The translations under genes were made by a program, and so were the position numbers. From Natrinema amylolyticum (GTDB lineage Archaea > Halobacteriota > Halobacteria > Halobacteriales > Natrialbaceae), in assembly GCF_020515625.1 (NCBI RefSeq), contig NZ_JAIWPJ010000003.1, positions 186,001 through 250,000 on the forward strand: a stretch of DNA of 64,000 nt, written 5' to 3'. The stretch's first letter is position 1. Each line of letters begins with the position of its first letter. Below are positions 41,118 through 50,669 of this stretch, one piece after another. The notes below the pieces were generated by a model. The model was not told the origin of the DNA. It saw only the letters and a program-made list of their open reading frames with translations, and did not search any database.

Positions 41118-42161
41118 TCAGGGCGGCAGGACGACCGCCCGCCCCTCGATCTCGTTGTGCTCGAGCCGTTCGGCGACCGTGTTGATCTCGTCTAAGTCGT
41201 GGCGTTCGGTGCGCAGTTCGACCTCGCCGCGGTCGACGAGCGCGACGAGTTCCTGGAGTTCGGCGTACTTGCCGACCAGAGTCCCCCGGAACGAGAACTC
41301 GCCGTTGACCAGTGCCTGGCTGGGTTCGTGGACGTGGCCGCCGTAGCCGACGACGTGGTGGTCGCCGCCGGCGGCGACGATCTCGGGTGCCAGTCCGGTC
41401 GTCTCGTCGGCCCCGACGAAGTCGACGACCTGCTGGGCTCCCTCGCCGTCGGTCAGGTCCCCGATCACGTCGGGGAGGTCCTCTTCGGTGGAGTTGACGG
41501 TGTGGCGAGCGCCGAGATCCTCGGCCAACTCGAGCGCCTCGTCCTTGATGTCGACGGCGACGATGTCTGCGGCGCTCATCGCCTCGAGGCACTGCAGTCC
41601 GATGTGGCCGAGCCCGCCGACGCCGATGACGACGGTAGTGTCGCCGGGATTGAGTTCGTCGACCGCCTTCTTGACGGCGTGGTAGGCCGTGATCCCCGCG
41701 TCGGCATGGGGTGCGATCTCGGTCGGATCGACACCGTCGGGCAGCGGAATCACTGCCCGCTCGTTCGTCTGGAGGTACTCGGCGAAGCCGCCGTCGGTGG
41801 TGAGCCCGTTGAACGCGCTGTTCTCGCAGTACATGTCCTCGCCGAGCCGGCAGGGCCGACAGATGCCGCAGGTCTGGACGGGATGGCAGATCACCGGATC
41901 GCCCTCCTCGACCAGCGTCACCTCCTCGCCGGTCTCGGCAACGATGCCCGCGTTCTCGTGGCCCAGCGTCATCGGCAGGTCCTGTGGCGCGTACTCCGCC
42001 CACATCCCCTCGATGATGTGATTGTCGGTCTGACACCATCCCGCTCCCTCGACTTCGACCAGTACCTGATCGGACCGCTCGAGGGCGGGTCGGTCGACGT
42101 CCTCGATTCGCAGCGCGTCGCTCATCTCCTCGGTGTACTCGTGGAGTCTGGCCGCTTGCAT
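41118..42161 (-). CDS. Zinc-dependent alcohol dehydrogenase
   Basis: This 347-residue medium-chain dehydrogenase has its catalytic zinc site in GAGWCQTDNHIIEG and LGHENAGIV, its structural zinc site in CGICRPCRLGEDMYC (four cysteines), and the NAD-binding motif GVGGLGHIGLQCLEA near residue 175. All zinc ligands are present. It oxidises an alcohol with NAD(P). The gene is divergent from the amidohydrolase with 186 bp between starts, an arrangement that recalls the accessory genes of propane monooxygenase operons. Confidence 0.93.
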   Translation of the reverse strand: MQAARLHEYTEEMSDALRIEDVDRPALERSDQVLVEVEGAGWCQTDNHIIEGMWAEYAPQDLPMTLGHENAGIVAETGEEVTLVEEGDPVICHPVQTCGICRPCRLGEDMYCENSAFNGLTTDGGFAEYLQTNERAVIPLPDGVDPTEIAPHADAGITAYHAVKKAVDELNPGDTTVVIGVGGLGHIGLQCLEAMSAADIVAVDIKDEALELAEDLGARHTVNSTEEDLPDVIGDLTDGEGAQQVVDFVGADETTGLAPEIVAAGGDHHVVGYGGHVHEPSQALVNGEFSFRGTLVGKYAELQELVALVDRGEVELRTERHDLDEINTVAERLEHNEIEGRAVVLPP

Positions 42162-42347
42162 GGGACTGCGTCACAGTTCACCGGCATCCGTGATAACGTT
42201 CCCCTCGAGTATCGCCCTGCGCGAATATTTGAATATTGATACTAATACGCTGAAACGCTAATTTTGAGCGGAGAGAGTCACGCCGTTGGGATAGTCAAAC
42301 GTGTCTGAAAAAGAGTAATGTGGTGTGGTATCGATGTGCACTGTGCG

Positions 42348-43412
42348 ATGTATCAGCACAACGGAGAGGAAATCTTCGTCATCGACGGTCACGTGCACCT
42401 CTGGGACGCGACGGAGGAGAACATCAAACACGAGGGGGGTGAGGAGTTCATCCAATGTTTCTACGACTATCACACGACGTTCACCCCGGAGGACCGGCAG
42501 TGGGATATGGACGAGTACCGCGAGTACGGCGCCGACCGGATGGTCGAGGACCTGTTCGGTAACGCCGCCGCGGACATGGCCGTCTTCCAGCCGACGTACC
42601 TCACGGATTTCTACGAGGACGGCTTCAACACGGCCGAACAGAACGCCGAACTCGCGGAGAAACATCCCGAACGGTTCGTCCTCAACGGCACCTTCGACCC
42701 CCGCGACGGCGAGGAGGGCCTCGAGTACCTCGAGGAACTCCACGAGCGATACGACATCCCCGGGGTCAAACTCTACACCGCCGAGTGGCGCGGCGACTCG
42801 AAGGGGTGGCGACTCGACGACGAGGACGCCTTCGAGTTCCTCGAGAAGTGTTCCGAACTCGGCATCGAGAACATCCACGCGCACAAGGGGCCGACGATCC
42901 GGCCGCTCAATCGGGACGCGTTCGACGTCGCGGACGTCGACGACGCGGCCTCGTCGTTCCCGGACCTCAACTTCGTCGTCGAACACGTCGGACTACCCCG
43001 CCTCGACGACTTCTGCTGGATCGCCGCCCAGGAGAACAACGTCTACGGCGGGCTGGCGGTCGCCGCGCCGTTCGCCCAGAACCGGCCCGGCAAGTTCTCG
43101 GAGATCATGTCCGAACTCCTCTGGTGGCTCGGCGAGGACCGAGTCATCTTCGGCTCGGACTACGCGCTGTGGAACCCTGACTGGCTCGTCGAGGAAGTCA
43201 TCGAGGCCGAACTCACCCAGGAACACCGCATGGAGTACGGCGTCGAGTGGGACCTCGAGACCAAGAAGAAGGTGATGGGCGAGAACATCGCCGAACTCTA
43301 CGACATCGATATCGAGGCGAAGAGACGGGCCTTCCGGGACGACGAGATCAGCCAACAGTTCGACCTCGAGGATCACTACGCTGGCGAGGAACCCGCGCCG
43401 GCGGACGACTGA
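42348..43412 (+). CDS. Amidohydrolase-2 family protein (propane-cluster type)
   Basis: The 354-residue metal-dependent hydrolase-fold protein starts MYQHNGEEIFVIDGHVHLWD; the DGHVHLW motif holds the first metal ligands. Further motifs are VFQPTYLTDFY, DPRDGEEGLEYLEELHERY, GVKLYTAEWRG, IHAHKGPTIRPLNRDAFDV, VEHVGLPRL and FGSDYALWNPDW with the last metal aspartate. This pattern is the one I associate with the amidohydrolase encoded in bacterial propane monooxygenase (SDIMO) operons. The ATG at 42348 is chosen over the one at 42318. It overlaps the DUF59 gene by one base. Confidence 0.88.
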   Translation: MYQHNGEEIFVIDGHVHLWDATEENIKHEGGEEFIQCFYDYHTTFTPEDRQWDMDEYREYGADRMVEDLFGNAAADMAVFQPTYLTDFYEDGFNTAEQNAELAEKHPERFVLNGTFDPRDGEEGLEYLEELHERYDIPGVKLYTAEWRGDSKGWRLDDEDAFEFLEKCSELGIENIHAHKGPTIRPLNRDAFDVADVDDAASSFPDLNFVVEHVGLPRLDDFCWIAAQENNVYGGLAVAAPFAQNRPGKFSEIMSELLWWLGEDRVIFGSDYALWNPDWLVEEVIEAELTQEHRMEYGVEWDLETKKKVMGENIAELYDIDIEAKRRAFRDDEISQQFDLEDHYAGEEPAPADD

Positions 43413-44206
43413 TGAGCGGACAGATGCCCGATGGCCCCGCTCCCACCCGAGCAGCCGTCCGCGACCGACTGGATCGGGTCACCGATCCGGAACTCGATCG
43501 CTCGATCGTCGAACTCGACTACGTCGATCGGATCGAGATCGACGGCGGCCGCGTCGGCGTCGACCTCACGCTCCCGACGGCGTGGTGCTCGCCGGCGTTC
43601 GCCTGGATGATGGCCGTCGACGCCCGCGACGAGGTCGAATCCCTGCCCGCCGTCGAGAACGCTCACATCACGCTCCGCGAGCACATGCACGAGGCGGAGA
43701 TTAATCGCGGCGTCAACGAGCGACTCTCCTTCGCCGAGGCGTTTCCGGACGCCGACGGCGACGTCGACGCGGTCCGCGCGGAACTCGACGACAAGGCCCG
43801 CGTCGCCCGACAGTACGATGCGGTCGAAACGCTGCTAAACGCGGGTCTCGACGCCGAGGCGATCGTCGAACTCCGACGACGAGATCTCGAGACCGACGAT
43901 TCCGAATCTGACGACGAGCCGGCCGAGACGATCGCCGTCTACGTCCGCGACCGGTCCTTCGCAGTCAGCGTTCCGGCGGCACCGATCGAACGATACCTCG
44001 AGAAGGCCCGCGAGATCGACCTCGTCTCGAATCCGGACGATACCCTGTTTCGAACGCCGGAGGGCGAGCCGATCGACGTCGAATCGTTCGACCTCGTCCA
44101 TCAACGAGGCCGCCTCGCACAGGTCAATATGTCGAGCCAGGGCGGCATCTGTGACGGCCTTCGAGAAGTGAGGGAAGGACGGCTCGAGGAGGCTGCGGAC
44201 GACTGA
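43412..44206 (+). CDS. DUF59/MIP18-family Fe-S assembly-like protein
   Basis: The 264-residue protein begins with a DUF59 (PaaD/MIP18) domain: AAVRDRLDRVTDPELDRSIVELDYV and the cysteine-containing VDLTLPTAWCSPAFAWMMAVDA, residues about 10-75. It continues beyond the usual 100-residue family length with a helical part (NERLSFAEAFPDADGD, then KARVARQYDAVETLLNAGL) and a C-terminal half of unknown fold. It is coupled to the amidohydrolase (TGATG). Family members help insert Fe-S or metal centres; its client here is unknown. Confidence 0.85.
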   Translation: MSGQMPDGPAPTRAAVRDRLDRVTDPELDRSIVELDYVDRIEIDGGRVGVDLTLPTAWCSPAFAWMMAVDARDEVESLPAVENAHITLREHMHEAEINRGVNERLSFAEAFPDADGDVDAVRAELDDKARVARQYDAVETLLNAGLDAEAIVELRRRDLETDDSESDDEPAETIAVYVRDRSFAVSVPAAPIERYLEKAREIDLVSNPDDTLFRTPEGEPIDVESFDLVHQRGRLAQVNMSSQGGICDGLREVREGRLEEAADD

Positions 44207-44436
44207 CGGCGCGAATAGATCCGCGGCGGTCTTCTCGTCTGCTCCGTGCCGCTCAGCCGGCGAGCGCCCGAAGCGGATCGTCGTCGGACACGTTCGCGTT
44301 CGTGTCCGCGTCGCCCGCCCACCGCTCGGGTTCGGTGGGCTCGAGTGTCCCACTGTTGTTTCAAAAGTCGCATCGTCGGGCGGGCCGCTAGAGCAATGGC
44401 TCGAACGGCGCGACCCGAATACGACCGCGAAATCCG

Positions 44437-44943
44437 CTACTTCTCGACCTCGAGCAGCGCGACCCGCTCGCGAACCAGCGCCGATAGCGGCGCGTCGGTA
44501 GCCCCCAACTCGGTGTCGGTGATCTCGAAAAATTCACGGAGCGTCTCGGTGTCCCGCGTTTCGAGCGTCGGCTCCCGTTCGGCGAATGCGTTCAGCGCCT
44601 CGAGTTCCTCGAGCGCGGCCGCTTCGTCCCCGTCGCTCTCGCCGTCGACGAGCACCACCGCTCGGGTCTCGCCCTCGCCGACGCCCATCTCGAGGGCGCG
44701 GTCGATCTGCCGGCGACCGGCGGCATACAGCAGGATCTCGACGGCGCGATCCCGGGCGACGTTCTCGCCGCGGTCGATCGCTCGGTCGGCGAACTCGACG
44801 GCCCGCTCGAGGTGGCGACGGTCGGCGACGTACCGCGAATCGAACGCCTGAATCGTCACGTCGTGACGGTCGCCGATCTCACCGAGATCGGCCACGAACG
44901 CGTCCAGATCGTCGATCTCGAGGCGGCAGTTCAGTAACTCCAT
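44437..44943 (-). CDS. cgi121: KEOPS complex subunit Cgi121
   Basis: Cgi121 is the tRNA-recruiting subunit of KEOPS, which makes the t6A modification at position 37. The 168-residue protein has the family's beginning ([20 protein letters not shown]), the central VARDRAVEILLYAAGRRQIDRALEMGV and the C-terminal EFFEITDTELGATDAPLSALVRERVALLEV. It is coupled to the helicase gene upstream by a one-base overlap (TGATG). The pairing with Hel308 is common in haloarchaea. Confidence 0.9.
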   Translation of the reverse strand: MELLNCRLEIDDLDAFVADLGEIGDRHDVTIQAFDSRYVADRRHLERAVEFADRAIDRGENVARDRAVEILLYAAGRRQIDRALEMGVGEGETRAVVLVDGESDGDEAAALEELEALNAFAEREPTLETRDTETLREFFEITDTELGATDAPLSALVRERVALLEVEK

Positions 44944-47324
44944 CAGAAGTCACCCAGGCTCGCCTGACTGTCGTCTGCGTCCCCCGTCTCCGTCGCGTCC
45001 GTCGCCGGCCCGTCACCGTCCGCGTCGTCGCTCGCGTTCGCCGCGGTTCCGCTCCCGTCGCTCGATCCCGCAGATTTCGGCTCGACGCCGTCCATCGAGG
45101 AATCCTCGCGGCCCGCGTTCTCGAGGATGTTTTCCGCCGTCTTCGTCCCTTTGAGCACGTCGAGAACGACTCTCTTGTCCGCGGTCCGCAGGTCGGCGGG
45201 CTCCTCGATCCCGGCGTCGTAGAGCCGGCGGGCGCGCTTGCGGCCCACGCCGCCGACGGAGACGAGTTCGAGGAGTTCCTCGCCGACGCCGTGTTCGACA
45301 CGAGCGCGGGCCTCCCGGACGGCGACGGTCCACTCGCTGTCGATTTCGGCGGCCAGCGACTCGGCCGCGCCGAGCAGCCACTCCGCGGTGTCGACCTTTC
45401 CGCGGAGGTCGCCCGGCCCGATCTTGTATCGGTCGGTCAACTGCTCCTCGTCGGTCTCCGTCGCCCAGTCCTCGAGCAGCTTGCCCGTCTTGAGCGCCGA
45501 GAGCCAGTCCTCGAAGCGCTCCTCCTCGAACTCGCTGGGAGCGTTCCCCAGCAACTCGGCCTCGCGCTCGTAGAAGAGTTCGCCGAACTTCTCGTCCTCG
45601 CCCGATCGAAGGTAGAGTTCGTACATGTCGGGCGTCCGCGAGACGAGCTGGTAGAGGCCGAGCGCGGTCGGGCGCTCGTCGGCGTCCTCGAGCCCGTGGA
45701 CGATCTCGGCGGCGCTCATCGGATCCAGATAGAGCCGCGAGACGGTGTGACCGAGGCTGGTCGCCTCGAGAGTCTCGTCTCGACCGCTCTCCTCGGCGAG
45801 GTCGGCTGCGGAGGTAAACGCACCCGCGGCATCTGCATCGTTTCCGTCGTCCGTATTGCCACTGTCTCGTTCGATAAAGTCGTTCGACTCGAGGTACTCG
45901 AGTACCGTGTCGGTCACCGTCTCGAGTCGGCCCGGTTCGCTCGACTGGCTGGCGTAGAGGGTGGCCTCGAGGAACTCGAGCAGTCCCTCTCGCGTGCGAG
46001 CGAAGCCGGAGGCGATGGTCGCGAGCACGTGGGTCCGGAGGGCGGGTTCGGCCGCCAGCTTCGAGCGCACCGGCTCGGGATCGGCCCAGATATAGCGGTC
46101 GAACAGCTCCTCGCTCTCGTCGTGGCTCTTGGCGAGCAGGACGGCCTCGCCGTAGGGATCGAGGCCCGGGCGGCCGGCCCGCCCCATCATCTGGTGGACC
46201 TCGAGCACATCCAAGGGCGCCATGCCGCCGGCGCTCGGATCGAAGCGCCGCCAGTCGCGGACGATCACCCGCCGAGCCGGGGTGTTGACCCCCGCCGCGA
46301 GCGTCGGCGTCGCCGAAATCACCTTCAGGAGCCGATCGCGGAAGGCGTCCTCGACGATGGATCGCTGGGTGCTCGAGAGGCCCGCGTGGTGGAAGGCCGA
46401 GCCGTGTTCGACGGCGTCCGCGAGGTCTCTGCTCGTCTCGGTGTCGCTGTCGTCTCGAATCTCGTCGGCCAGGTCGGCCAGGTCGGTTCGCTCCTCGGCC
46501 GTCAGTTCGTTTTTCGAGACGCTGCCCAACCGTCTCGCGGCGGCCTCGGCGTTCCGGCGGGAGTTGACGAACACGAGGGAGGATCCGCCCTCCTGCAATA
46601 TATCGCGGACGAGCGCGGCCTCCTGCTTCTCGCTGCCTTCGACGGGCACCTCTCGCGTCGAGCCGTCGTCGAAGTTCAGGGCGTTCCCGTAGTGGACCCC
46701 CATCTGCAGGTCGATCGGTCGCCAGTCGGTATCGACGAGCGCGGCGTCGAGCCAGTCGGCGATCTCGTCGGCGTTGCCGACCGTCGCCGAGAGCGCGACC
46801 ACCTGCATGCGCGGGTTGAGCTTCCGGAGTTTCGCGAGGGTGACCTCGAGCGTCGGGCCCCGGTTCCGGTCGTCGATCAGGTGGACCTCGTCCGAGACGA
46901 CGCAGGTCAGATCGGAAAGCCAGTCGGCCCCGTTGCGGACGAGCGAGTCGACCTTTTCGCTGGTGGCGACGACGATGTCCTTCGTCGCGAGCCAGTCGCT
47001 GGTGCTCTCGTAGTTGCCGGTCGTCACACCGACCGTGACGCCAAACCGTTCGTAGGCCTCGAACTCTTCCTTTTTCTCGCTGGCGAGGGCTCGCAGGGGG
47101 ACGATGTAGAGCGCCTTCCCGCCGCGCTGGATCGCCGACAGCATCGAGAGGGCGGCGATCATCGTCTTCCCGCTGGCTGTCGGGACGGCGGCGACGAGGT
47201 TCTCCCCGTCGGTCGCGCCGGCCTCGACCGCCTCGGCCTGGGGCGGGTAGAGCTCCTCGATGCCCTCGCCCCGGAAGTGGTCGATGGCACCGGGCGGGAG
47301 CCCCGACAACTCCTCGATATTCAT
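44943..47324 (-). CDS. hel308: ATP-dependent DNA helicase Hel308
   Basis: This Ski2-like 3'-5' helicase acts at stalled replication forks. The 793-residue protein shows the Q-motif region [13 protein letters not shown], Walker [12 protein letters not shown] (residues 45-55), [11 protein letters not shown] (DEVH box), [16 protein letters not shown], and the motif V/VI stretch [18 protein letters not shown] and [12 protein letters not shown]. The C-terminal part has a helix-hairpin-helix ([19 protein letters not shown]) and an acidic tail ending QASLGDF, a possible PCNA or RPA contact. The ATG at 47324 precedes the conserved [10 protein letters not shown]. Confidence 0.95.
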   Translation of the reverse strand: MNIEELSGLPPGAIDHFRGEGIEELYPPQAEAVEAGATDGENLVAAVPTASGKTMIAALSMLSAIQRGGKALYIVPLRALASEKKEEFEAYERFGVTVGVTTGNYESTSDWLATKDIVVATSEKVDSLVRNGADWLSDLTCVVSDEVHLIDDRNRGPTLEVTLAKLRKLNPRMQVVALSATVGNADEIADWLDAALVDTDWRPIDLQMGVHYGNALNFDDGSTREVPVEGSEKQEAALVRDILQEGGSSLVFVNSRRNAEAAARRLGSVSKNELTAEERTDLADLADEIRDDSDTETSRDLADAVEHGSAFHHAGLSSTQRSIVEDAFRDRLLKVISATPTLAAGVNTPARRVIVRDWRRFDPSAGGMAPLDVLEVHQMMGRAGRPGLDPYGEAVLLAKSHDESEELFDRYIWADPEPVRSKLAAEPALRTHVLATIASGFARTREGLLEFLEATLYASQSSEPGRLETVTDTVLEYLESNDFIERDSGNTDDGNDADAAGAFTSAADLAEESGRDETLEATSLGHTVSRLYLDPMSAAEIVHGLEDADERPTALGLYQLVSRTPDMYELYLRSGEDEKFGELFYEREAELLGNAPSEFEEERFEDWLSALKTGKLLEDWATETDEEQLTDRYKIGPGDLRGKVDTAEWLLGAAESLAAEIDSEWTVAVREARARVEHGVGEELLELVSVGGVGRKRARRLYDAGIEEPADLRTADKRVVLDVLKGTKTAENILENAGREDSSMDGVEPKSAGSSDGSGTAANASDDADGDGPATDATETGDADDSQASLGDF

Positions 47325-47443
47325 TACCCGTCCTTGGCGCGTCCCGTGGTTTAAACTGTCGTCTCGAACCCCGTCCCCGCGGGAGTCGACGCGAAACGGT
47401 GAGGCCGTCGCTCCTGCGCGACTCGGCGCTCGGTACCATAATC

Positions 47444-47450
47444 GTTTAGA
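47444..47450 (+). promoter_or_regulatory. TATA-like box of mgtE
   Basis: GTTTAGA lies 23-29 nt before the ATG at 47473, a spacing consistent with a leaderless transcript. Confidence 0.5.
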
Positions 47451-47472
47451 TGCACGCACGACCGTACGGTGT

Positions 47473-48720
47473 ATGGCCGAACAGCTATCGGATATTCAGC
47501 AGGCGATCGCGACGTCGTCGGCTCCGGCAGCGGAGTTCGAACGGCTGTCGCGGAGCCGGCAGCGGGAGGTGTTCTTCCTCCTTCCGGAGACGATCCGGGA
47601 GTCGCTCGTCGCGGACATGGACCGCGAGCAGTTGCGGGAGTTCGTCCGCCGGCTGGATCCCGACGAAGTCGCGGATATCCTCGGATTCGCGGACGAAGAG
47701 ACGCGGACGGACGTGCTCCGCCGACTCGACGAGGACCGCCGAGAGAAGGTCGAATACCTGCTCGAGTTCAGTGCCGAGAGCGCCGCCGGGCTGATGCACC
47801 TCGACTACGTCACCGTCGACGTCGATCGGGGCCTCGAGGCCATCGCGGACCGCGTCCAGCGCCACGAGGCCCGGACCGGCCGGATTCCGACCATCTTCGT
47901 CACCGAGAACGGGGAACTCCTCGGCGAACTCCCCGGACAGGTGCTGGCGATGAGCGACGACGGCCCGGTGGAGCTCCGCGAGCACGTCCACGAGACGCCC
48001 GCGGTCGCGTACGACGCGCCCGACGAGGACGTCATCGACGTGTTCCGGCAGAACCCCGAGAGTTCGGTGGCCGTCCTCGACGACGACGGCTCCGTTATGG
48101 GGGTCATCTACGCCGAGGACCTCCTCCGCGTCATCGAGGAGGAAGCGACCGAGACGCTCTACGAGTTCACGGGCGTCCAGGAGGAGGAGAGCATTCTCGA
48201 CGGCCCGCTCTCGAAGGTGCGATACCGGTACAAGTGGCTGATCATCAATCTCGGGACGGCGTTCCTGGCGGCCGGCGCGGTCGGCTTCTTCGAGGACACC
48301 ATCGCGGCGTTCACGCTCCTGGCAGTGTACATGCCGGTCGTCGCCGGGATGGGCGGCAACGCGGGTACGCAGTCGATGGCCGTCACCGTCCGCGGCATCG
48401 CACTCGACCAGATATCGCTGTCGACCGGCGGTCGCGCCGTCGTCAACGAGATCATCGCGGGCGCCGCGAACGGGCTCATCACGGGCGTCCTCGTCGCGCT
48501 CATCGCGTCCGTGTTCAACCAGAGCCCGATGCTGGGGCTCGTGCTCGGCGTGTCGATGGTGTTGAACCTCGTCATCGCTGGCTTCTTCGGGACGATCATC
48601 CCGCTGCTGCTGGACAAGATCGGGAAGGATCCGGCGACGTCGGCGACGATCTTCATCACCACGATGACCGACGTCCTCGGCTTCTTCATCTTCCTCGGAC
48701 TGGCGAAGTCCGTCCTCTAA
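47473..48720 (+). CDS. mgtE: Magnesium transporter MgtE
   Basis: This 415-residue Mg2+ channel has the cytoplasmic MgtE N domain (residues about 20-115: [34 protein letters not shown]), a CBS pair (about 120-250: [28 protein letters not shown]), the connecting helix, and five membrane segments with the selectivity stretch [21 protein letters not shown]. Length and order match the family. The start at 47473 follows a TATA-like box. Confidence 0.93.
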   Translation: MAEQLSDIQQAIATSSAPAAEFERLSRSRQREVFFLLPETIRESLVADMDREQLREFVRRLDPDEVADILGFADEETRTDVLRRLDEDRREKVEYLLEFSAESAAGLMHLDYVTVDVDRGLEAIADRVQRHEARTGRIPTIFVTENGELLGELPGQVLAMSDDGPVELREHVHETPAVAYDAPDEDVIDVFRQNPESSVAVLDDDGSVMGVIYAEDLLRVIEEEATETLYEFTGVQEEESILDGPLSKVRYRYKWLIINLGTAFLAAGAVGFFEDTIAAFTLLAVYMPVVAGMGGNAGTQSMAVTVRGIALDQISLSTGGRAVVNEIIAGAANGLITGVLVALIASVFNQSPMLGLVLGVSMVLNLVIAGFFGTIIPLLLDKIGKDPATSATIFITTMTDVLGFFIFLGLAKSVL

Positions 48721-48914
48721 GGCGGCGTTTTCGCCCCGTCTCGGCGTCCTTCTTCTCGAATTCGCCGAGCCGATTCGACCGACGGCGAGTCACTCGAGGC
48801 GGTGACCGACCGCCGATCGCGGATCGGCTGAGCGGACGTAACGTCGTCTACGTCGGAGAGGAGCGACCGGCTGCCGGCGATAGACCGATGGCCGTGGCGA
48901 CCGAACCCCCGCGT

Positions 48915-49349
48915 ATGGTCGATCCCGACCGCGTCCTCGTCCCGACGCTCGGCCGTCCGCGGGAGGACGAGGCCCTCTCCTATGCCCTCGAGACGTTTCC
49001 AGACGCCGAAATCACCCTGCTCGCGGTCGTGACGCCGCTGGATGCCCCGCTCAGCGAGGGCGGGATCCTGGAGCGAGACGAGGAACGGACGGAACAGGCG
49101 CGGACCAGCGCGACCGAGTTGCTCGAATCGGTCGCCGGTTCGACGGTGGTGGACCGCGTCAGGATCGAGACGGTCGAGGGACGACCCGGAAACGTCGTCC
49201 CCAAATACGCCGCCGACGAGGGGACGGATCACGTCGTCATGTACGGATCTCGAACGGGATCGACGGGTTTCTTCAGACGCTTTCTCGGTCGCGGCATCGC
49301 CGCCACGGTGGTCGAACGCACCGCCGAGCCGGTGACGGTGCTCGACTGA
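48915..49349 (+). CDS. Universal stress protein (UspA) family
   Basis: The 144-residue protein has the Usp alpha/beta fold: DRVLVPTLGRPREDEALSYALETF at the start, ITLLAVVTPLD, and the nucleotide-loop region VMYGSRTGSTGFFRRFLGRGIAATVVERTAEPVTVL. The canonical G-2x-G-9x-G(S/T) pattern is recognisable (GSRTGSTGFFRRFLGRG). An in-frame ATG at 48888 would add nine residues; 48915 is preferred because the first beta strand begins there. Confidence 0.88.
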   Translation: MVDPDRVLVPTLGRPREDEALSYALETFPDAEITLLAVVTPLDAPLSEGGILERDEERTEQARTSATELLESVAGSTVVDRVRIETVEGRPGNVVPKYAADEGTDHVVMYGSRTGSTGFFRRFLGRGIAATVVERTAEPVTVLD

Positions 49350-49381
49350 GGCCGCGCGAGCGCCGCGCTCCCTCGACGAGT

Positions 49382-50590
49382 TCATCCGCCGATGACCGTC
49401 GCGAACAGTCGGTACAGGCCGTAGCTGACGACGACCGAACTCGAGAGCGTCACCAGCCAGAAGGTGATCGTGACGCCGATCTTGCGCCGGGAGACGCCCG
49501 CCGAACCGCCGGCCAGCCCGCCGCCGATGACCCCCGAGAGGATGATGTTGTTCAGCGAGATCGGGATTCCGAGCGCGATGGCCAGCTGGGCGATGATGAA
49601 GCCCGGGACCAGCGCCGCGATCGACCGCCGGACGCCGAGCTGGGCGTACTCCCGGGAGGTCGCCTGCAACAGCCGCGGCGCGCCCATCCAGGCGCCAGCG
49701 AGGATGCCGGTCGCACCGATCGCGAGCAGGAGGATTCCCGGCAGGCCGAGTTCGACGCGAAAGAGGTTCTCGAGCGGGCCGGTCGCGAGGCCGACCTGCG
49801 AGCCGCCCGAGGAGAAGGCGACGATGCCGCCGAGGACGAGCAGGAACGAGCGGATCCCCTTCTCGACGGAGACGCGAACGCGCTCGCGGACCCAGTGGAA
49901 CGCGAGGACGCCGGCCGCGACGGTCACGAGAACGGTTCCGAGATCGACGCCGGCGGCCAGCGTCGGACCGCCGCCGATCAGCCGGGACCCGAAGCCGGCC
50001 AGGGTGCCCTGCTCGGCGGTCGGATCGGGGATCACGCCGAGGCGGACGTTGGCGACGATCGCGCCGACGACGCCGGCCAGCAGCGGAACGCCGACCGTCT
50101 CGGGGACGTCGTCGCGTCGCAGAACCGTGGCCGTCGCGTACGCCAGCCCGCCGGACATGATCGGGACCAGTAGCCAGAAGATCCCGAGCCGTCGGTAGGT
50201 GGCTATCGCCGGATCGCCGCCCAGCGAGAGGCCGACGCCGACCATCGCGCCCGTCGTCGCGAACGCCGCGGGGATCGGATACCGCGTGTAGATGCCGATC
50301 GCCATGAACCCCGCCGCCGTTAGCAGGCCCGCGGTGGCCGCAAGCGGCGTGATCGTGACCCCGTTGATCAGATCCGCACCGACGGTCTCGGAGATGCTGC
50401 CGCCCTGCATGAGCGCTCCCAGGGCCGCGAGCAGCCCGATGACGAACGCCGCCTGCATCGTCGAGATGGCGTTCGCGCCGATCGCGGGGGCAAAGGGCGG
50501 CGAGTTGCTGTTCGCCCCGAGCACCCACGCCATGAACAGACAGGTCAGGATGGCGGCTCCGACGAGGATCCCGAAGGAGAGTGCGACCAT
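49382..50590 (-). CDS. Inorganic phosphate transporter, PiT family
   Basis: This 402-residue membrane protein has about ten to eleven hydrophobic segments and the two inverted PiT repeats: LGANSNSPPFAPAIGANAISTMQAAF near the N-terminus and FSSGGSQVGLATGPLENLF in the second half, variants of the GANDVAN signature. It would carry phosphate with a cation. The second motif departs from the canonical form, so another anion is possible. The gene converges with the universal stress protein gene. Confidence 0.87.
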   Translation of the reverse strand: MVALSFGILVGAAILTCLFMAWVLGANSNSPPFAPAIGANAISTMQAAFVIGLLAALGALMQGGSISETVGADLINGVTITPLAATAGLLTAAGFMAIGIYTRYPIPAAFATTGAMVGVGLSLGGDPAIATYRRLGIFWLLVPIMSGGLAYATATVLRRDDVPETVGVPLLAGVVGAIVANVRLGVIPDPTAEQGTLAGFGSRLIGGGPTLAAGVDLGTVLVTVAAGVLAFHWVRERVRVSVEKGIRSFLLVLGGIVAFSSGGSQVGLATGPLENLFRVELGLPGILLLAIGATGILAGAWMGAPRLLQATSREYAQLGVRRSIAALVPGFIIAQLAIALGIPISLNNIILSGVIGGGLAGGSAGVSRRKIGVTITFWLVTLSSSVVVSYGLYRLFATVIGG

Positions 50591-50669
50591 TCCGTCTCGT
50601 ACGCCGTCGTTCCACGACCCCGTGGAAAAGCGTTGGCTCGGCGGACGGTCCGGAGAGCGGGGCCCCGCG

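Noticed and set aside
44586-47354. A 922-codon open frame on the plus strand opposite hel308
   Set aside because: It is antisense to a complete, motif-bearing helicase, is Arg-rich at the start and has no domain. Long antisense frames are a by-product of the high GC content at third codon positions.
48717-50615. Long minus-strand frame (over 600 codons) overlapping the phosphate permease
   Set aside because: Very Arg-rich, no motif, and a different frame of the same strand encodes the permease with membrane segments and PiT motifs.
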